64,000 bases of DNA from Panacagrimonas perspica (GCF_004364935.1 NZ_SOBT01000008.1:248001-312000), one strand, 5' to 3'. Positions 45,435-56,385 are shown, counted from the stretch's first letter. Numbers and translations: made by a program. Notes: generated from the letters alone by a model not told the origin.

Positions 45435-47087
45435 ATGAGCACCACGACACTGGCCGCGCCGTCTGCGGCCGCCAACAGCAGCCAGGGCGCGAATCGCTAC
45501 GACGCCATCGTCATCGGCGCCGGCGTCGCCGGCCTCTACCAGCTCTATCGACTGCGCAACCTCGGCCTGAAGGTCCGCATCCTCGAGTCGGGGACCGGCG
45601 TCGGCGGCACCTGGTACTGGAACCGGTATCCCGGCGCCCGCTTCGATTCGCAGGCATACATCTACCAGTACTGGTTCTCCGAAGAGCTCTACAAGGAATG
45701 GAATCCGAGCGAGCGCTTTCCGGCGCAGCCCGAGACCGAGAAATGGCTCAACTTCGTGGCCGACCGCTGTGATCTGCGCAAGGACATCCAGTTCAGCACG
45801 CACGTCACCAAGGCGCAGTTCGACGAGCGCACGCAGCGCTGGAAGATCGACACCACGGGCGGCGAGACTTTCGATGCGCAGTACTTCGTCACCTGCTGCG
45901 GCATGTTGTCGGCTCCGCTGGAGAACAGCTTCCCCGGTCAGCAGACGTTCAAGGGGCAGATCTTCCATACCGCACGCTGGCCCAAGCAGCCGATCGACTT
46001 TCGCGGCAAGCGCGTCGGCATCGTCGGCACCGGGGCCACCGGCATCCAGGTGATCCAGACGATCGCGCCCGAGGTCGGACACCTCAAGGTGTTCCTGCGC
46101 ACGCCGCAGTACATCATCCCGATGCAGAACCCCAAGTACAGCGACACCGATCGCGAGGCCTACAAGGCGCTGTTCCCGTACCTGAAGGAACGCCTGCCCA
46201 ACACGTTCTCGGGCTTCGACTTCAACTTCAAGTACGGCAACTTCGCGGACCTGACGCCGGCGCGGAAGAAAGAGCTGCTCGAGATGTTCTGGAACGAAGG
46301 CACGCTGGTGCTGTGGCTCGCATCGTTCCCGGACATGTTCACCAACGAGGCGGTCAACGAGGAGATCTCGGAGTTCGTGCGCGTGAAGATGCGCGAACGG
46401 CTCAAGGATCCGGAACTGTGCCGCAAGCTGATCCCGACGACCTACGGCTTCGGCACGCATCGCGTTCCGCTCGAGTCGGGTTATCTCGAGGCCTATCACC
46501 GGCCCAACGTCGAACTCATCGAGGTGGCGAAGAACCCCATCGTCAGCGTCGTTCCCGAAGGCCTGAAGCTCAAGGATGGAACGGTTCACGAATGCGACAT
46601 CCTGATCCTGGCTACTGGCTTCGACGCTGGTTCGGGCTCGCTGACGCGCATCGACATCCGCGGCAAGAAGGGGCAGTCGCTGAAGGAACAGTGGAACCAG
46701 GAGATCCGCACGACGATGGGTCTGGCCGTGCATGGTTACCCGAACCTGTTCACGACGGCTGCGCCGCTCGCGCCGTCGGCCGCGCTGTGCAACATGACGA
46801 CGTGTCTGCAGCAACAGGTCGACTGGATCGCCGAGTGCATCGGCTACATGCACCGGCAGGGCCTGAACGTGATCGAGGCGACGAAGGACTTCGAGGATCA
46901 CTGGGTCGATCACCACGACGCCATCGCCAACGCCACGCTCGTGACCAAGACCGACTCCTGGTACATGGGTTCGAACGTCGACGGCAAGCCGCGACGGCTG
47001 CTGTCGTACATCGGCGGCGTCGGACGCTATCGGCAGGAGTGCAACGACGTCGCCGCGAAGGGTTACGAGGGTTTCACGCTGACCTGA
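45435..47087 (+). CDS. Baeyer-Villiger monooxygenase (cyclohexanone-monooxygenase type)
   Basis: 550-residue FAD/NADPH enzyme that turns ketones into esters or lactones. AIVIGAGVAGLYQLYRL is the FAD motif. GTGVGGTWYWNRYPGARFDS and FKGQIFHTARWP give the type-I fingerprint (FxGxxxHTxxWP). VGIVGTGATGIQVIQTI is the NADPH motif. DILILATGFDAGSGSLTRID and WYMGSNVDGKPRRLLSYIGG are typical of cyclohexanone/cyclopentadecanone-type enzymes. A good ribosome site (GAGAGGAGAA) precedes ATG 45435. It is divergent from the AcoR-type activator, with enhancer-like sites between, and ends before a GC-rich hairpin. Confidence 0.95.
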   Translation: MSTTTLAAPSAAANSSQGANRYDAIVIGAGVAGLYQLYRLRNLGLKVRILESGTGVGGTWYWNRYPGARFDSQAYIYQYWFSEELYKEWNPSERFPAQPETEKWLNFVADRCDLRKDIQFSTHVTKAQFDERTQRWKIDTTGGETFDAQYFVTCCGMLSAPLENSFPGQQTFKGQIFHTARWPKQPIDFRGKRVGIVGTGATGIQVIQTIAPEVGHLKVFLRTPQYIIPMQNPKYSDTDREAYKALFPYLKERLPNTFSGFDFNFKYGNFADLTPARKKELLEMFWNEGTLVLWLASFPDMFTNEAVNEEISEFVRVKMRERLKDPELCRKLIPTTYGFGTHRVPLESGYLEAYHRPNVELIEVAKNPIVSVVPEGLKLKDGTVHECDILILATGFDAGSGSLTRIDIRGKKGQSLKEQWNQEIRTTMGLAVHGYPNLFTTAAPLAPSAALCNMTTCLQQQVDWIAECIGYMHRQGLNVIEATKDFEDHWVDHHDAIANATLVTKTDSWYMGSNVDGKPRRLLSYIGGVGRYRQECNDVAAKGYEGFTLT

Positions 47088-47118
47088 TCCCGCCCCGGGG
47101 CGCGTGAGCCCTCATTTC

Positions 47119-47158
47119 GGCCCCGCCGGCGCGCTTGCCGCCGGCGGGGCCGGCTTTC
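47119..47158 (+). terminator. GC-rich terminator hairpin after the Baeyer-Villiger gene
   Basis: GGCCCCGCCGGC (47119-47130) and GCCGGCGGGGCC (47140-47151) form a perfect 12-bp stem, followed by only a short T-rich stretch (GGCTTTCT). Confidence 0.6.
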
Positions 47159-47165
47159 TGTCCGG

Positions 47166-47537
47166 ATGTCCGCCGAGACCGCAGCCGAGATGAACAAGAC
47201 CAAATACCACCTGCGAGCCGACCTGCAGGGTCCGGGCACGCCGATCCTGGGCGCTGCCGATGACGCATCGCCGCGGGGCGCGATGTCCCCGTCGCTGACG
47301 CAACAGGAGCGCCGCGTCGTCGCCGAACTGATGCGCGGCCTGTCGAATCGACAGATCGCGCGCGCCCTGTCGCTGAGTCAGTACACCGTGAAATTCCACC
47401 TCAAGAACGTCTTCACGAAGTGGGGCGTGCGCTCCCGCGTCGAAGTGATCCTGCGTTTCGCGTCCGAGCGGTCGCGCGCGCCGGTCGAGCGCTATGCCGT
47501 CACCGAATCGGTCGCCGCAATCGCCACAGCCCCGTAG
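47166..47537 (+). CDS. LuxR/GerE-type helix-turn-helix protein without receiver
   Basis: 123-residue DNA-binding protein. Residues about 40-100 are a LuxR-type HTH (SLTQQERRVVAELMRGLSNR, ALSLSQYTVKFHLKNVFTKW) with the usual Glu, Gly and Val residues; there is no receiver or ligand domain before it. Its start is ATG 47166; ATG 47190 is possible. The TAG stop is supplied by the first bases of a type A palindromic element (CCGTAGCCCGGG), so the original gene may have been longer. Target unknown. Confidence 0.75.
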   Translation: MSAETAAEMNKTKYHLRADLQGPGTPILGAADDASPRGAMSPSLTQQERRVVAELMRGLSNRQIARALSLSQYTVKFHLKNVFTKWGVRSRVEVILRFASERSRAPVERYAVTESVAAIATAP

Positions 47538-47604
47538 CCCGGGCGCAACCCGGCGGTTTTCCTCGAATGACGACCGAAACCCCGGGTTTCACCCGGGCTA
47601 CGGT
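47533..47604. repeat. type A palindromic element, copy 3
   Basis: Arms CCGTAGCCCGGG (47533-47544) and CCCGGGCTACGG (47593-47604) with inner complementary parts. The TAG of the left arm is the stop codon of the preceding gene. Confidence 0.85.
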
Positions 47605-47666
47605 GACACGCCCACCCGCGCTAGGCTTCGCGCGGCGCGACACCGCGCCGTCAGGGGAGCGTCGTC

Positions 47667-48683
47667 ATGCGGCAGGTCTTCATCGTTTCGGCCGGCGGGC
47701 CGGAGAAGCTGCAGGTGCGCGAGGCGCCCGATCCGGTGCCCAAGGGCCGCGAACTTCGCGTCCGCGTTCGCGCCAGCGGCATCAATTTCGCCGACATCCT
47801 CGCGCGCCAGGGCCTGTATCCGGATGCGCCGAAACTGCCGGCGGTCGTGGGCTACGAAGTCTCGGGCGTCGTCGACGCCGCGGGTCCCGATGCTGGCGAG
47901 TCCTGGATCGGGCGCGAGGTCATGGCGCTGACGCGCTTCGGCGGATATGCCGACACCGTGATCGTTCCGGCACACCAGGTCTTCGACAAGCCCGCGTCAC
48001 TGACCCACGAGCAGACCGCCGCAATCCCGGTGAATTACCTGACGGCCTGGCAACTGATGGTCGTCATGGGGTCCTTGTCGAAGGACGACACGGTGCTGAT
48101 CCACAACGCCGGCGGCGGCGTGGGCCTGGCCGCGATCGACGTCGCGCGGCACATCGGCGCCCGCAGCATCGGCACTGCGAGCACCGGCAAGCACGCCTTC
48201 CTGAAGGCGCGCGGCCTGGATGAGGCCATCGACTACACGCGCGGCGACTGGATGCCGGAGCTGATGCGGCTGACGCAGAACCGCGGCGCCGAACTGATCC
48301 TCGACCCGCTCGGCGGCTCGCACTGGAAGAAGAGCGTCAAGGCGCTGCGGCACACCGGGCGCCTGGGCATGTTCGGCATCTCGACGGCGACGGAGTCGAA
48401 GCTGCCGGGACCGCTGCGCCTGCTGTCTGTGGGCCTGGGCCTGCCGCTGTTCAATCCGGTGACGCTGATGAACCAGAACCGCTCGGTGTTCGGCGTGAAC
48501 GTCGGTCACCTGTGGCACGAGCCGGACAAGATCCGGGTCTGGGGCGATGTGATTCTGAAGGGCGTGACCGACGGCTGGGTGCGGCCGCACGTGGACAAGA
48601 CCTTCGCGCTCGAGCAGGCGGGCGAGGCCCAGGCGTACATCGAGGCGCGCAAGAACACCGGCAAGGTCGTGCTGGTGCCGTAA
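47667..48683 (+). CDS. zinc-independent MDR oxidoreductase (quinone oxidoreductase/VAT-1 type)
   Basis: 338-residue NADPH-dependent medium-chain oxidoreductase. GINFADILARQGLYPDAPKL and VVGYEVSGVVDAAG are the N-terminal signature of quinone oxidoreductase/VAT-1 homologues, which lack zinc cysteines. TVLIHNAGGGVGLAAIDVA is the NADPH Rossmann motif, and LILDPLGGSHW follows. Such enzymes reduce quinones or enones. The substrate is not predictable. It is followed directly by a type A element. Confidence 0.9.
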   Translation: MRQVFIVSAGGPEKLQVREAPDPVPKGRELRVRVRASGINFADILARQGLYPDAPKLPAVVGYEVSGVVDAAGPDAGESWIGREVMALTRFGGYADTVIVPAHQVFDKPASLTHEQTAAIPVNYLTAWQLMVVMGSLSKDDTVLIHNAGGGVGLAAIDVARHIGARSIGTASTGKHAFLKARGLDEAIDYTRGDWMPELMRLTQNRGAELILDPLGGSHWKKSVKALRHTGRLGMFGISTATESKLPGPLRLLSVGLGLPLFNPVTLMNQNRSVFGVNVGHLWHEPDKIRVWGDVILKGVTDGWVRPHVDKTFALEQAGEAQAYIEARKNTGKVVLVP

Positions 48684-48685
48684 AG

Positions 48686-48757
48686 CCGTAGCCCGGACGA
48701 AGTCCGGGGCTTCGGTCGAAATTCGAGGAAAAGCCCCGGACTTCGTCCGGGCTACGG
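48686..48757. repeat. type A palindromic element, copy 4 (most regular)
   Basis: Two perfect 27-bp arms (48686-48712 and 48731-48757) that begin CCGTAGCCCGGACGAAGTCC, separated by 18 bases. This is the clearest form of the dispersed element and lies between convergent genes, where it could also end transcription. Confidence 0.92.
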
Positions 48758-48764
48758 GGACGAT

Positions 48765-49019
48765 TCAGTCCGCCACCTGGACCAGCTTCAGCCGGCCGGA
48801 TGCGCCGCTGCGGATCGACACCTGCGCCTTGCGCACGTCCAGCGTCTCGGCCACCAGCGCGATCAGGGCCTCGTTGGCCTTGCCGTCGATCGGCGGCGCC
48901 TGGACCTGCGCGATCCAGGTTCCGTCCGGCTGCTCCTGGAGCGCGCGCGTCTTCGCATTCGGCTTGACCTTGACTCGCAGTGTCCTCACGTCGATGTGCC
49001 CGGCTGGATCCAGCGTCAT
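48765..49019 (-). CDS. DUF167/YggU-family protein
   Basis: 84-residue protein of the YggU family (DUF167), small alpha/beta proteins of unknown function. VRTLRVKVKPNAKTRA, APPIDGKANEALIALVAETL and SIRSGASGRLKLVQV are the family landmarks. ATG 49019 is preferred to a GTG at 49040. It is convergent with the MDR gene across the type A repeat. Confidence 0.88.
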   Translation of the reverse strand: MTLDPAGHIDVRTLRVKVKPNAKTRALQEQPDGTWIAQVQAPPIDGKANEALIALVAETLDVRKAQVSIRSGASGRLKLVQVAD

Positions 49020-49387
49020 TGCACCACGCGGCGCTGCCACTGTCGTGGCGCGCGTGCAATCCGGGGATCGGGCGCAAGTGCGTTTCCTGCGCAGCCTGCC
49101 GAGCTACTGGCACGCCCCGACTATGACGTCTGCCCGATTCGCGCCTAGAGTTCGTCCATGGGCGCAACCGTTCTGATGCCGACCGCTATCGGTTTCGAAG
49201 CACCGATTCCAGGGTGCGGATGGCGTGACGGCGGCCGGCAACGCCGCCGCACCGTTTCAGGGCGCGCCTTCGCCCGATACCGGCCCCGTCCCGAAAGTAT
49301 GTTGCCTCAGGCAAAGTACGCAGATGCGGGCCGGGTGGCCGTCATGGCTTTCCCCATCGAACACACCTTCACTTCAAGAGACCGATC
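49020..49387. other. 368-bp intergenic region before the monomeric isocitrate dehydrogenase
   Basis: Divergent spacer, with no supported gene. It holds a small palindrome TTGCC-TCA-GGCAA (49302-49314) about 75 bases before the dehydrogenase start, a possible operator. TGGCACG at 49108-49114 matches a sigma-54 -24 box, but nothing suitable follows at -12. The ribosome site is weak (AAGAGA). Confidence 0.4.
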
Positions 49388-51625
<2,238 letters not shown>

Positions 51626-51634
51626 TCGCACTGC

Positions 51635-51674
51635 GGGTCTGTCTCTCCCCGTTGTCGCGGGGAGAGACAGACCC
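51635..51674. terminator. hairpin between convergent genes
   Basis: Perfect 16-bp inverted repeat (GGGTCTGTCTCTCCCC and its complement) with an 8-base loop, between the ends of the isocitrate dehydrogenase and the diiron monooxygenase operon. No U-run, but its place suggests a bidirectional terminator. Confidence 0.65.
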
Positions 51675-51700
51675 GCTCGCCGTTCCAGACCAGGCAGGCG

Positions 51701-52915
51701 CTACTTCGGCGGTCCCTGCGCGAGCAGTTCCTGCAACGTCGCCACGCAGACGTACCCGAGCCCCGTCAGCAGATTCATCATCGCGTCCAGGTGCGTGCGC
51801 TTGCCGTAGGCCGCGCGCAGGCTCGTGGCCATCGTGATCACGGCGAATTTGTAGGCGTTGAAGACGTCGAAGTAGTACAGCGTCTGCGGATCGATCTTCA
51901 GGCCGCTGCGTTCCTGGTAACGCGCCAGGAACTGCGGACGCGGGATCATTCCGGACGACAGCAGCGTGCCGTCGTCGTCACGCGCGCCGGTGAGCGTCAT
52001 CGTGGCCCACGAGACGTCCTCGTGGTGATCGCCCAGGTGCGCGAGCTCCCAGTCCAGGATCGCGTTGATCTGCAGGTCCGGCGTGAACATGAAGTTGCCG
52101 CCGCGATAGTCGCCGTGCACGACCACCGGCTTGCCGGTGACCGGCATGTGGCGGCGCAGCCAGCCGGCGGCGTACGCCATCACCGGGTGCGCCTCGAAGG
52201 TGTCTTCCTCCCACACGCGATCCCATAGCGCCAGCGCCCAGCGCGTGCCCTCGTTCGTTCCGGGTTTCGGTTTCTGGAACGACGACAGCGGGGCCTTCGA
52301 CCAGTCGAGTGTGTGGATCGCCGCCATGTGGTCGACGAACTGCCCGCTCAGCGCCTTGCGGTATTTCTCGGGAAACATCTGGCCGACGCCGCTGGCCTTG
52401 GTCGCGCCTTCGGGTTGCACCGCGCCGGGCAGGAAGACCGCGATCAGGAATGGGTGGCCCAGCGTGTGGGGATCCGGGTCCACCCACAGCACCTCGGGAA
52501 CCGGCACCTGGCCGACCATGGCCTTGAGCACCTGCGCCTCGCGCAGCCGGTGCGTCTCGACGACGGACTCCGAAGGATCCATGCGCAGGATCAGCTTGCG
52601 CGTGACGCGCTGGGCGCTGGCGTCCTTCCATGTGAGGTCGAACGTGAACTGCTCCTTCGACGCACCGCCGGACAGCCGCTTGAGATTCGTCAGCGACAGG
52701 TCGGCCTGCCCGGTGTGCTGGCGCAGATACGACGTCAGGCGCTCCGCCAGATCGGTGAAATCGCTGAGGTGTTCGAGCCCCTTGCGCCGATTGTCGAGCT
52801 TGCGCGTCATGACCTCGTCGAGCGTGGACTCCACCGGGAAACGCTCGCGAACCTCGCGGATCCAGTCGGACGTGGGGTTGGCGCGCAGGCGCTGGCTCCG
52901 GGTATCGAGGGCCAT
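51701..52915 (-). CDS. APH-like phosphotransferase family protein
   Basis: 404-residue protein of the aminoglycoside-phosphotransferase/ACAD10-like kinase family (PF01636). The N-lobe has [17 protein letters not shown] and the lysine strand (RKLILRMDP). The catalytic loop is [14 protein letters not shown] (HGDxxxxN), followed by [12 protein letters not shown] (metal-binding DxD-like). Such proteins phosphorylate hydroxyl groups; catabolic members act on hydroxyacyl-CoAs or alcohols. It is last in the diiron monooxygenase operon, 2 bp after the previous gene. Phosphorylation of the alcohol made by the monooxygenase is an attractive inference. Confidence 0.88.
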   Translation of the reverse strand: MALDTRSQRLRANPTSDWIREVRERFPVESTLDEVMTRKLDNRRKGLEHLSDFTDLAERLTSYLRQHTGQADLSLTNLKRLSGGASKEQFTFDLTWKDASAQRVTRKLILRMDPSESVVETHRLREAQVLKAMVGQVPVPEVLWVDPDPHTLGHPFLIAVFLPGAVQPEGATKASGVGQMFPEKYRKALSGQFVDHMAAIHTLDWSKAPLSSFQKPKPGTNEGTRWALALWDRVWEEDTFEAHPVMAYAAGWLRRHMPVTGKPVVVHGDYRGGNFMFTPDLQINAILDWELAHLGDHHEDVSWATMTLTGARDDDGTLLSSGMIPRPQFLARYQERSGLKIDPQTLYYFDVFNAYKFAVITMATSLRAAYGKRTHLDAMMNLLTGLGYVCVATLQELLAQGPPK

Positions 52916-52917
52916 GA

Positions 52918-53490
52918 TCAGCCTCCCAGGCCGGGTAGGTGGAGCTGGCCGTCGCGATACAGCAGCGCGTCGAGGTCCGGAACCGGATCGGTCAGGTTGT
53001 CGAAGCCCAGCGCCTTGACCCAGGCGCGCTCGCGGATCTGCAGATCCTTGAAGAAGGGCCGCAGCAGCGCCTCGAAGCGCGTCGACACCGCGGCCGGGAA
53101 CTGGTCCTGCGCGTGGATCAGCGTGGCCAGCAGTTCGCGCATCGTCTCGTTGGATCCGCGCAGGAAGCGGAACGGCTTCAGATGAACCGCGCTGCCGGCG
53201 GGATCGACCTCCTGGTGCGCACGGATGGCCGCAACGCCCTCGGCGGTGACCTTGGACGCGGTCGCGTCGCGGGTGACGATCGCGACCGCGTCGGACAGCA
53301 GCTGCTTGTAGAGATGGTTCTCGAGCAGCTCGTAGTGGAACGCCTTGTCCTGCACCGTCTGCAGGAAGCCCAGGGTGCCGGCGATCATGCCGGCCTGCTC
53401 CTGCGCGAAGCGGTCGGTGAGATTGGCGATCACGACCTGCTCGATCGCCTTCTTCATGCCCGACAGGAACTGCGAGATCTCCGGTTGCAT
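52918..53490 (-). CDS. uncharacterised helical protein of the diiron monooxygenase operon
   Basis: 190 residues, predicted mostly helical and soluble, without signal peptide, membrane helix or known motif. The start has a good ribosome site (GAGGAGA upstream). Features: FLSGMKKAIEQVVIANLTDR near the N-terminus, a conserved-looking LLENHLYKQLLSDAVAI segment, and a short Gly/Leu tail (LHLPGLGG). It is coupled to the phosphotransferase (stop and start 2 bp apart), which suggests that the two act together, perhaps as partner or adaptor. I do not recognise the family. Confidence 0.8.
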   Translation of the reverse strand: MQPEISQFLSGMKKAIEQVVIANLTDRFAQEQAGMIAGTLGFLQTVQDKAFHYELLENHLYKQLLSDAVAIVTRDATASKVTAEGVAAIRAHQEVDPAGSAVHLKPFRFLRGSNETMRELLATLIHAQDQFPAAVSTRFEALLRPFFKDLQIRERAWVKALGFDNLTDPVPDLDALLYRDGQLHLPGLGG

Positions 53491-53537
53491 TGCCGTCTCC
53501 TCGTTGTTTTTGTGTGCGGCGCGCGACGCGCGATCCC

Positions 53538-54665
53538 TTACCCCGGCTTCCAGGTATCGGCGAATTCCTTGAACCCGCTCGGGTCGTGCGGCCCGAACGC
53601 CGTGTGCTCGAGGATGCCCACCGACTTCTCCTTGCCGTTGAGCGTGACCTTGCAGACCTGCTGCACGTGGAAGAGATGGGCCTGCGTGATGTCCATCTTG
53701 TCGACGTCCCAGGTCTCGTCGTCGATCGCATACGCGCCCTTGAAGCAGCCGTGCCCCCAGGTCGGATGGAAGTAGCCGACGCCGGCCATCGCGAATGTCA
53801 CCAGCGGCTCGTACTCGGCTTCCCAGATCTCGCCGCCCGGGCGCTTGAACTTCAGCTTGGCGCTGCGCAGGCGCCGGCTGTTCGGCAGGTAATTGAAGGT
53901 GTAGCCGACCGGCGTGGCGGCGACTTCGCCGGTGTCGCGTGCGAACACCGGCTCGTCGCCGGCCGGCACGCGCGGGATCGTGCCGCCCGAGCTGATCACG
54001 AGATCACCTTTCTGATCGGCGAACAGCACGCCGTGCAGGATGAAATCCTTCCAGAACGTCTGCGACCAGCCGAAGTAGAACTGCGAGGCCCAGCGATGCG
54101 GGCGGCCGCCGTTCTCGCCGCAGGGACGGATGCCCCAGGAACGGTCGCGCGTGCCGTTGGTGACGGCCGGGTTCAGCTCGATGCGCTTGCCCTTGACCTT
54201 GATCCAGCCCGACCACGCGCCGAACTGCGTCATGCGCGTCACGTCCATCGAGAGCTGCACGCCGTCGTGCAGCACCTGGCGGTCTTCCTCGTGCGTGCCG
54301 GTGCCGCCCTCGAAGCGCAGGTCCGCTTCGAAGCCGCGCTCGGGATCGGAGATCAGCACGCGGTGGCGACGCATCGGGATGATCGTCTGCACCGTGATCG
54401 GCCCGAGTTTGGTATTTGCGCGGTCCACGGGCAGGTCGCCGCTGACGTGCAGGCAGTACTGCTTGCCGTCGACGAGCACGCTGAAGCCGGCGTCCATGAC
54501 ACGGCGGTTCGGGTAGAAGCCCATCGCGACGCTGAAGTACAGCGAGCCGTCGCCGACGAAGCCATTGAACCAGAAGCGGTCGTAGAAGTTGCGGTCGCTG
54601 GTGGACGGAATGGCGACCGGCTGTGCCGTCTGGTGGATGGGATAGTCGTCGAGCGTCGTGATCAT
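53538..54665 (-). CDS. uncharacterised beta-rich protein (DRSWG motif) of the diiron monooxygenase operon
   Basis: 375 residues, soluble, without signal peptide or membrane helix. Predicted mainly beta strands rich in aromatic residues (FYDRFWFNGFVGDGSLYFSV, QFYFGWSQTFWKDFILHG). A central NGTRDRSWGIRPCGE motif and a following GWSQ region recall lipocalin-like/CrtC-type proteins annotated as unknown-function domains (possibly DUF7064/DUF7065, from memory). These often sit beside phosphotransferases in hydrocarbon and steroid loci. A lipid- or substrate-binding or isomerase role is speculative. Between the reductase and the 190-residue gene, same strand. Confidence 0.75.
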   Translation of the reverse strand: MITTLDDYPIHQTAQPVAIPSTSDRNFYDRFWFNGFVGDGSLYFSVAMGFYPNRRVMDAGFSVLVDGKQYCLHVSGDLPVDRANTKLGPITVQTIIPMRRHRVLISDPERGFEADLRFEGGTGTHEEDRQVLHDGVQLSMDVTRMTQFGAWSGWIKVKGKRIELNPAVTNGTRDRSWGIRPCGENGGRPHRWASQFYFGWSQTFWKDFILHGVLFADQKGDLVISSGGTIPRVPAGDEPVFARDTGEVAATPVGYTFNYLPNSRRLRSAKLKFKRPGGEIWEAEYEPLVTFAMAGVGYFHPTWGHGCFKGAYAIDDETWDVDKMDITQAHLFHVQQVCKVTLNGKEKSVGILEHTAFGPHDPSGFKEFADTWKPG

Positions 54666-54722
54666 GCGGTCTCCCGGTGATGACTCAGTTTCTAAGGCAA
54701 AAAAGATGGGTAGGAAAAATCA

Positions 54723-54799
54723 TCAACGCAAAGGCGCTAAGGACGCAAAGGTACGAAATTTCTCTGGACTTCTTTGCGACCTTTGCGCCTTTGCGTTGA
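54723..54799. repeat. type B palindromic element, copy 3
   Basis: Inverted repeat arms 54723-54750 (starts TCAACGCAAAGGCGCTAAGG) and 54772-54799 match at 26 of 28 positions. It lies in the 213-bp gap between the reductase and the next gene of the operon, so it would be transcribed and fold into a long stem in the mRNA. Confidence 0.85.
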
Positions 54800-54878
54800 A
54801 GTCTTTCGAATCTAAACACCACGCGGGTTCCTGTTCCTGTCGTGTCGAGGATGAGAAGGCACATGTCGCGACTCGGGT

Positions 54879-56021
54879 TCAGATGGTCGTCGTCGCTTCG
54901 CTCTTGCTTGTCGCGAAGAAGCGGTCCATGAACAGCGACTGCTCCGACAGGCCCTTGGCCTGCAGCAGCCGCGCTACCGCGTCGCACATCGGCGGCGCGC
55001 CGCACAGGTAGGCGTCGCAGAGATGCGCCTGCTCCTGCACGCCGCGCTGGATCGCCTGCGTGACGTTGCCGCGCTCGCCGGTCCAGGGATCGTTCGCATC
55101 GATACCATCGAGCGTCGGCACGAACTTCGATCCGGGCGCGAGGCCGTTCGCGAACAGCGCTGCGATCTCGGCGTGGTGCGGGACGTCGGCCGCGCTGCGG
55201 GCGCCGTAGTAGAAGAGGAAGGGGCGGGGATCCTTCGTCTCCGCGGCCTCGTGCAGCATCGACAGGATCGGCGCGATGCCTGACCCGATCGCGCACATCA
55301 GCACCGGACGATCGCCGGCGCGCAGGTAGCCGTCGCCGTAGGGGCCGCGCAGGCGCACCGCTGCGCCGGGCGAAACGTCACCCACGCGTGACGAGAACGC
55401 GCCGCCGGCGATGCGCTTGATGACGAACGACAGTTCGAAGCGACTCGAAGGTGGTGTTGCGATCGAATAGCTGCGCCAGATGGCGTCGACGGGCTCGGCG
55501 CCACCCGTAGCCCGGACGAAGTCCGGGAGTCCCGCTCCGGTTGAGGAGCCCTCCCGGACTTCGTCCGGGCTACGGTGGTGTCGCAGCCCCAGATCCACGA
55601 ACTGTCCGGCGTAGAAATCCAGAGGCTCATCGAGCGTAAGGCGCAGCTCGACAAGTTCGGGCGTCAGCGAGCGCACGCCGGCAATCCTCGCGTCGATCTC
55701 GCGTGGCGGCAGCAGCGGCCTGACGCGCAGGTCGGGCGGGCGGTTGTCGCGGATCAGCAGGTCGGTCAGCGGCCGCGCACGGCAGAGCAATCCCCAGCCC
55801 TCGTCTCGCTCCGCGTCGGGCAACGAATAGACCGACACGTCGCCGTGATCGATCTCGCCGTCCTCGATCTGGAACTTGCAGGTGGAGCACTTGCCCGCGC
55901 GGCAGCCGTAGCGGATCTGCACGCCCTGGCGCAGCGCGGCGTCGAGTACGGTCTCGCCAGGCGAGACGTCGAACGTTTCTCCGGACGGAGTGAACTCGAC
56001 GTTGAACGTCGCGCCACTCAT
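54879..56021 (-). CDS. diiron monooxygenase reductase ([2Fe-2S]/FAD/NADH)
   Basis: 380-residue electron-transfer component that passes NADH electrons to the diiron hydroxylase. The N-terminal plant-type ferredoxin has ligands C40, C45, C48 and C80 (YGCRAGKCSTCK ... LLCRA). The FAD domain has RSYS (183-186) and RLRGPYGDGYL, and the NAD domain GSGIAPILSML (246-256) and LCGAPPMCDAV near the end. Residues about 148-173 are not part of the usual fold: they are encoded by a type A palindromic element inserted in frame between FVDLGL and the RSYS strand. It follows the coupling-protein gene by 43 bp. Confidence 0.92.
   Translation of the reverse strand: MSGATFNVEFTPSGETFDVSPGETVLDAALRQGVQIRYGCRAGKCSTCKFQIEDGEIDHGDVSVYSLPDAERDEGWGLLCRARPLTDLLIRDNRPPDLRVRPLLPPREIDARIAGVRSLTPELVELRLTLDEPLDFYAGQFVDLGLRHHRSPDEVREGSSTGAGLPDFVRATGGAEPVDAIWRSYSIATPPSSRFELSFVIKRIAGGAFSSRVGDVSPGAAVRLRGPYGDGYLRAGDRPVLMCAIGSGIAPILSMLHEAAETKDPRPFLFYYGARSAADVPHHAEIAALFANGLAPGSKFVPTLDGIDANDPWTGERGNVTQAIQRGVQEQAHLCDAYLCGAPPMCDAVARLLQAKGLSEQSLFMDRFFATSKSEATTTI
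55504..55576. repeat. type A palindromic element, copy 5, inside the reductase coding sequence
   Basis: Arms 55506-55529 (starts CGTAGCCCGGACGAAGTCCG) and 55551-55574 are perfect 24-bp complements. The same element stands between genes elsewhere (48686, 37057, 61943). Here it is translated in frame on the minus strand as part of the reductase (SPDEVREG ... LPDFVRATGG) without a stop codon. Confidence 0.9.
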
Positions 56022-56064
56022 GACGCGGACGGCGACGGGCGCGTGGACGACGAATCCATGCGCC

Positions 56065-56385
56065 TCAAGCCTGCGGCTCGATCTGCGTGATCGCGCTCGT
56101 GACCTTGAACTTGCGCGGCGTGGTGTCCACGCGCCCCACGTAGCTGGTCAGGATCACCAGCCACTGCGGCATCGACAGTGGCTGGCCGAGTTCGGAAGCG
56201 ACGCGATCGAGATCGACCTCGAGGTCGTACTCGGTCGAGGTGACCTTCCAGTAGGTGCCGTGATCAGCGACCTGCAGATCGGGGTGATCTTCCACGAGCA
56301 CGTCGATCGTGGCCTGCGCCTCGGGCGAGCCCTGCATCAGGATGATCGAGATCGGCGTACGGCCGTCGGCGCGGAGCGTGGCCAT
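56065..56385 (-). CDS. diiron monooxygenase coupling/regulatory protein (MmoB/DmpM family)
   Basis: 106-residue cofactor-free effector protein that binds the hydroxylase and tunes substrate and oxygen access. The family pattern is clear: ISIILMQGSPEAQATIDVLV, a middle segment (DLQVADHGTYWKVTSTEYDL) resembling the strand around the MmoB core, and FKVTSAI near the end. Its ATG overlaps the beta-subunit stop by one base (TGATG), so translation is coupled. It precedes the reductase. Confidence 0.92.
   Translation of the reverse strand: MATLRADGRTPISIILMQGSPEAQATIDVLVEDHPDLQVADHGTYWKVTSTEYDLEVDLDRVASELGQPLSMPQWLVILTSYVGRVDTTPRKFKVTSAITQIEPQA

Noticed and set aside
47166-47537. Complete two-component response regulator
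   Set aside because: Only the DNA-binding part is present; no receiver motifs occur before the helix-turn-helix and none fits in the space to the previous terminator.
49108-49124. Sigma-54 promoter suggested by TGGCACG
   Set aside because: The -24 part is perfect, but the bases at the required -12 spacing read CT instead of GC, so the site should not work.
51701-53731. One long fused protein of phosphotransferase plus upstream region
   Set aside because: The frame is open further upstream, but ATG 52915 starts the kinase fold, and the separate 190-residue gene ends 2 bp before it in another frame with its own good ribosome site.
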